Shown here in pieces: positions 62,600-64,000 of a stretch of DNA of 64,000 nucleotides. Within the stretch, counting starts at the first letter, position 1. Every line of letters begins with the position of its first letter. The notes below the pieces were generated by a model that made no database searches, had not been told where the DNA came from, and saw only the letters and a program-made list of their open reading frames with translations. The position numbers were made by a program, and so were the translations under genes. Source of the stretch: Oasisia sp. SBJ-2009 (taxonomy: Eukaryota > Annelida > Polychaeta > Sabellida > Siboglinidae); NCBI GenBank assembly GCA_964017155.1, contig OZ024854.1:51530096-51594095 (forward strand), read 5' to 3'.

Positions 62600-63350
62600 A
62601 CCCTCTGAATGGCTCCCAGTAAAATTCTATGTTGGACAGGGCTGTATCCTCTCAACCAACTTCTTATTGGTCATCACTGCCTTGGTTATGTTGATAACCG
62701 CAACAAACAAGGAGGCATCTAGTGGACAATACTGACCACGTTAGAAAACCACGACTTTGCCGATGGTCCTGCAATCATCTCAGTAACGCTTGACCATCAA
62801 CATGAGTAAAACAGTAGTTATGCCAATCAAACCTGGCGTACCAATAGCACAACCAACGCACAGGTGATGAGGAACAACTCTAATCCTGTTACTCCTCATG
62901 GTGAACTACTTGAAATTATAGATGATTTTACTTAACTGAATACTCACATAGGCAGAGTCAACAGGACCCCAAAAAGACATCCCAACAATATTTGGGGAAA
63001 CCCCCCTATGTTGTCGACACACTTCAGACCACTTGAAAGTCAAAGGAGCATAGCTTGGAAATAAAGATTTACATGTTGTAACATAAATGTAAAATATATC
63101 TTACCTTATATCTCAGAGTTGTAAAGAGGAATTTGGCAAATATCGAAGTTTTTACAGTGGATACTTGACAAAGATCTGTCAGATACTCAGACCTAACAAT
63201 ATGCCCCATTTAGAACTCGTTAAAACCAGCTGCAAAAGTGTGGTCGGAGTTGTCAAACGCCGCCTGAGATGGCTTCGGCAAACCATTAACATCTTGTATC
63301 CACAAAGATCCTAAGATGAACATCACGAAGTGGGGCGAGGCACAATCCTT
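62600..63350 (+). pseudogene. RTE-like LINE reverse-transcriptase relic
   Basis: Across shifting frames the plus strand encodes 'VGQGCILSTNFLLVITALVM', then 'WTILTTLENHDFADGPAIIS' (a damaged FADD box with Gly for the second Asp), 'GELLEIIDDFT' and 'THIGRVN'. A C-terminal 'RRLRWLRQTINIL' follows, resembling the RRLRWLGHVLRMP region of RTE-type elements. Stops and indels are frequent, so it is old and inactive. It abuts the right edge of element B. Confidence 0.65.
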
Positions 63351-63469
63351 GCGAAAAACCCGCCCTAGTGAGAAAATATTGTCGAAATTGGAGACGAAGA
63401 GGATAAGGAAATATAAGTACCCAGTATTAAATCGGTGTTTGAATTGTTGCATTTTTAACATCGCGCGTG

Positions 63470-64000
63470 CTTAAGCCCACAACATATACGCGACTGCGGG
63501 AATAAAAAAGATCGAGCGTTTAATGTGTTCAAATGATAGTAAAACCTTAAACCCATGTATGCATACATTTAGAAGTGCCTTACTAAAGCGTCACTACATA
63601 TATGCATGCACTACAATACAATACGCGAATATGTTACATCTTAAATTAGCACCTGGCATTAGGGAAGCTTACGAAACACAATTAGAATTATACAGCCCAA
63701 TATTTATGACAAGGAATGCAGTTGATGGCATCCAAAATAGGAAGATGATATTTGACGGTTGCTGATAGACGAATAACTGCAGGGGAAGTCGGTAGCAAGT
63801 TGACCTTAGAGCTGCCTACAAGATTCATATGGTTATGGTAACTAACACAGGAGATGGTAACTGGGGTCACTGCCAAATAACAGATGCCCTGAGGTTATTT
63901 ATATTACATTTTCCGTTGGAACCTACATATTACCAATGTCTACAACTCAACCGGTTTTTCACTATATTTCATGTATTTTTAGCTCCTCCGAATGGATTGT
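63470..64000. other. Terminal 0.5 kb, nothing recognised
   Basis: An 80-codon plus-strand frame (63523-63765) and overlapping minus-strand frame have ordinary composition but no recognisable family. They may continue beyond the window. Confidence 0.3.

Overview
The window is animal nuclear DNA, AT-rich and almost wholly built of transposable elements (TEs) and their debris. The evidence is LINE reverse-transcriptase 3' ends, a tRNA-headed SINE, PIF/Harbinger and MULE-like transposase relics, a THAP-domain gene, a P2X7-like zinc-domain gene with spliceable exons, long (TA)n tracts, and no compact ORFs, operons or ribosome binding sites. The repertoire fits a marine or other invertebrate (mollusc, lancelet, hemichordate or cnidarian grade). 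I cannot name the species. I find no confidently intact single-copy host gene.

Layout. 0-5.5 kb: a head-to-head repeat family with a perfect 46-bp-arm hairpin at its centre, then a 2-kb inverted-repeat structure around a LINE tail. 7.7-8.3 kb: a GC-rich island with three diverged pieces of 28S rRNA around the R2 target site. 8.7-12.1 kb: a DNA transposon with about 400-bp terminal inverted repeats (TIRs) and a decayed coding region, invaded by further TIR elements. 12.8-13.6 kb: a small inverted-repeat element with a MULE-like transposase relic. 16.1-22.7 kb: two opposed copies of a repeat rich in AGGTCA nuclear-receptor half-sites, flanking an LTR-like block that holds a 595-bp MITE. 22.8-27.0 kb: a MITE, LINE tail, tandem duplication and microsatellites.

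27.6-38.1 kb is a nested structure. Host element Y was invaded by element A and by element G, and A was itself invaded by element I. A second, mostly uninterrupted Y copy (51.05-53.05 kb) supplies the empty sites. A second A copy (54.23-57.81 kb) supplies the empty site for I, and the first A copy supplies the empty site for two MITEs inserted in the second. 40.5-41.9 kb is a Thr-rich mucin-like 27-bp minisatellite. 41.9-49.0 kb holds a Harbinger fragment, a probable transposon with convergent THAP and P2X7-like genes, a LINE with a 5' inversion, a decayed spliced gene and a SINE. 59.19-62.54 kb is a 3.35-kb foldback element with a 6-bp target-site duplication (TSD), followed by an RTE-like LINE relic.

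The most striking pattern is regulatory. Two unrelated repeat families carry dense CTCF-like motifs. The about 600-bp MITE (three copies) has three per copy. The 59-62 kb foldback has about ten in one arm and nine in the other, in opposite orientations. If bound, they would place convergent motifs near 55 kb and divergent motifs near 59-62 kb. CTCF binding is inference from motif match only.
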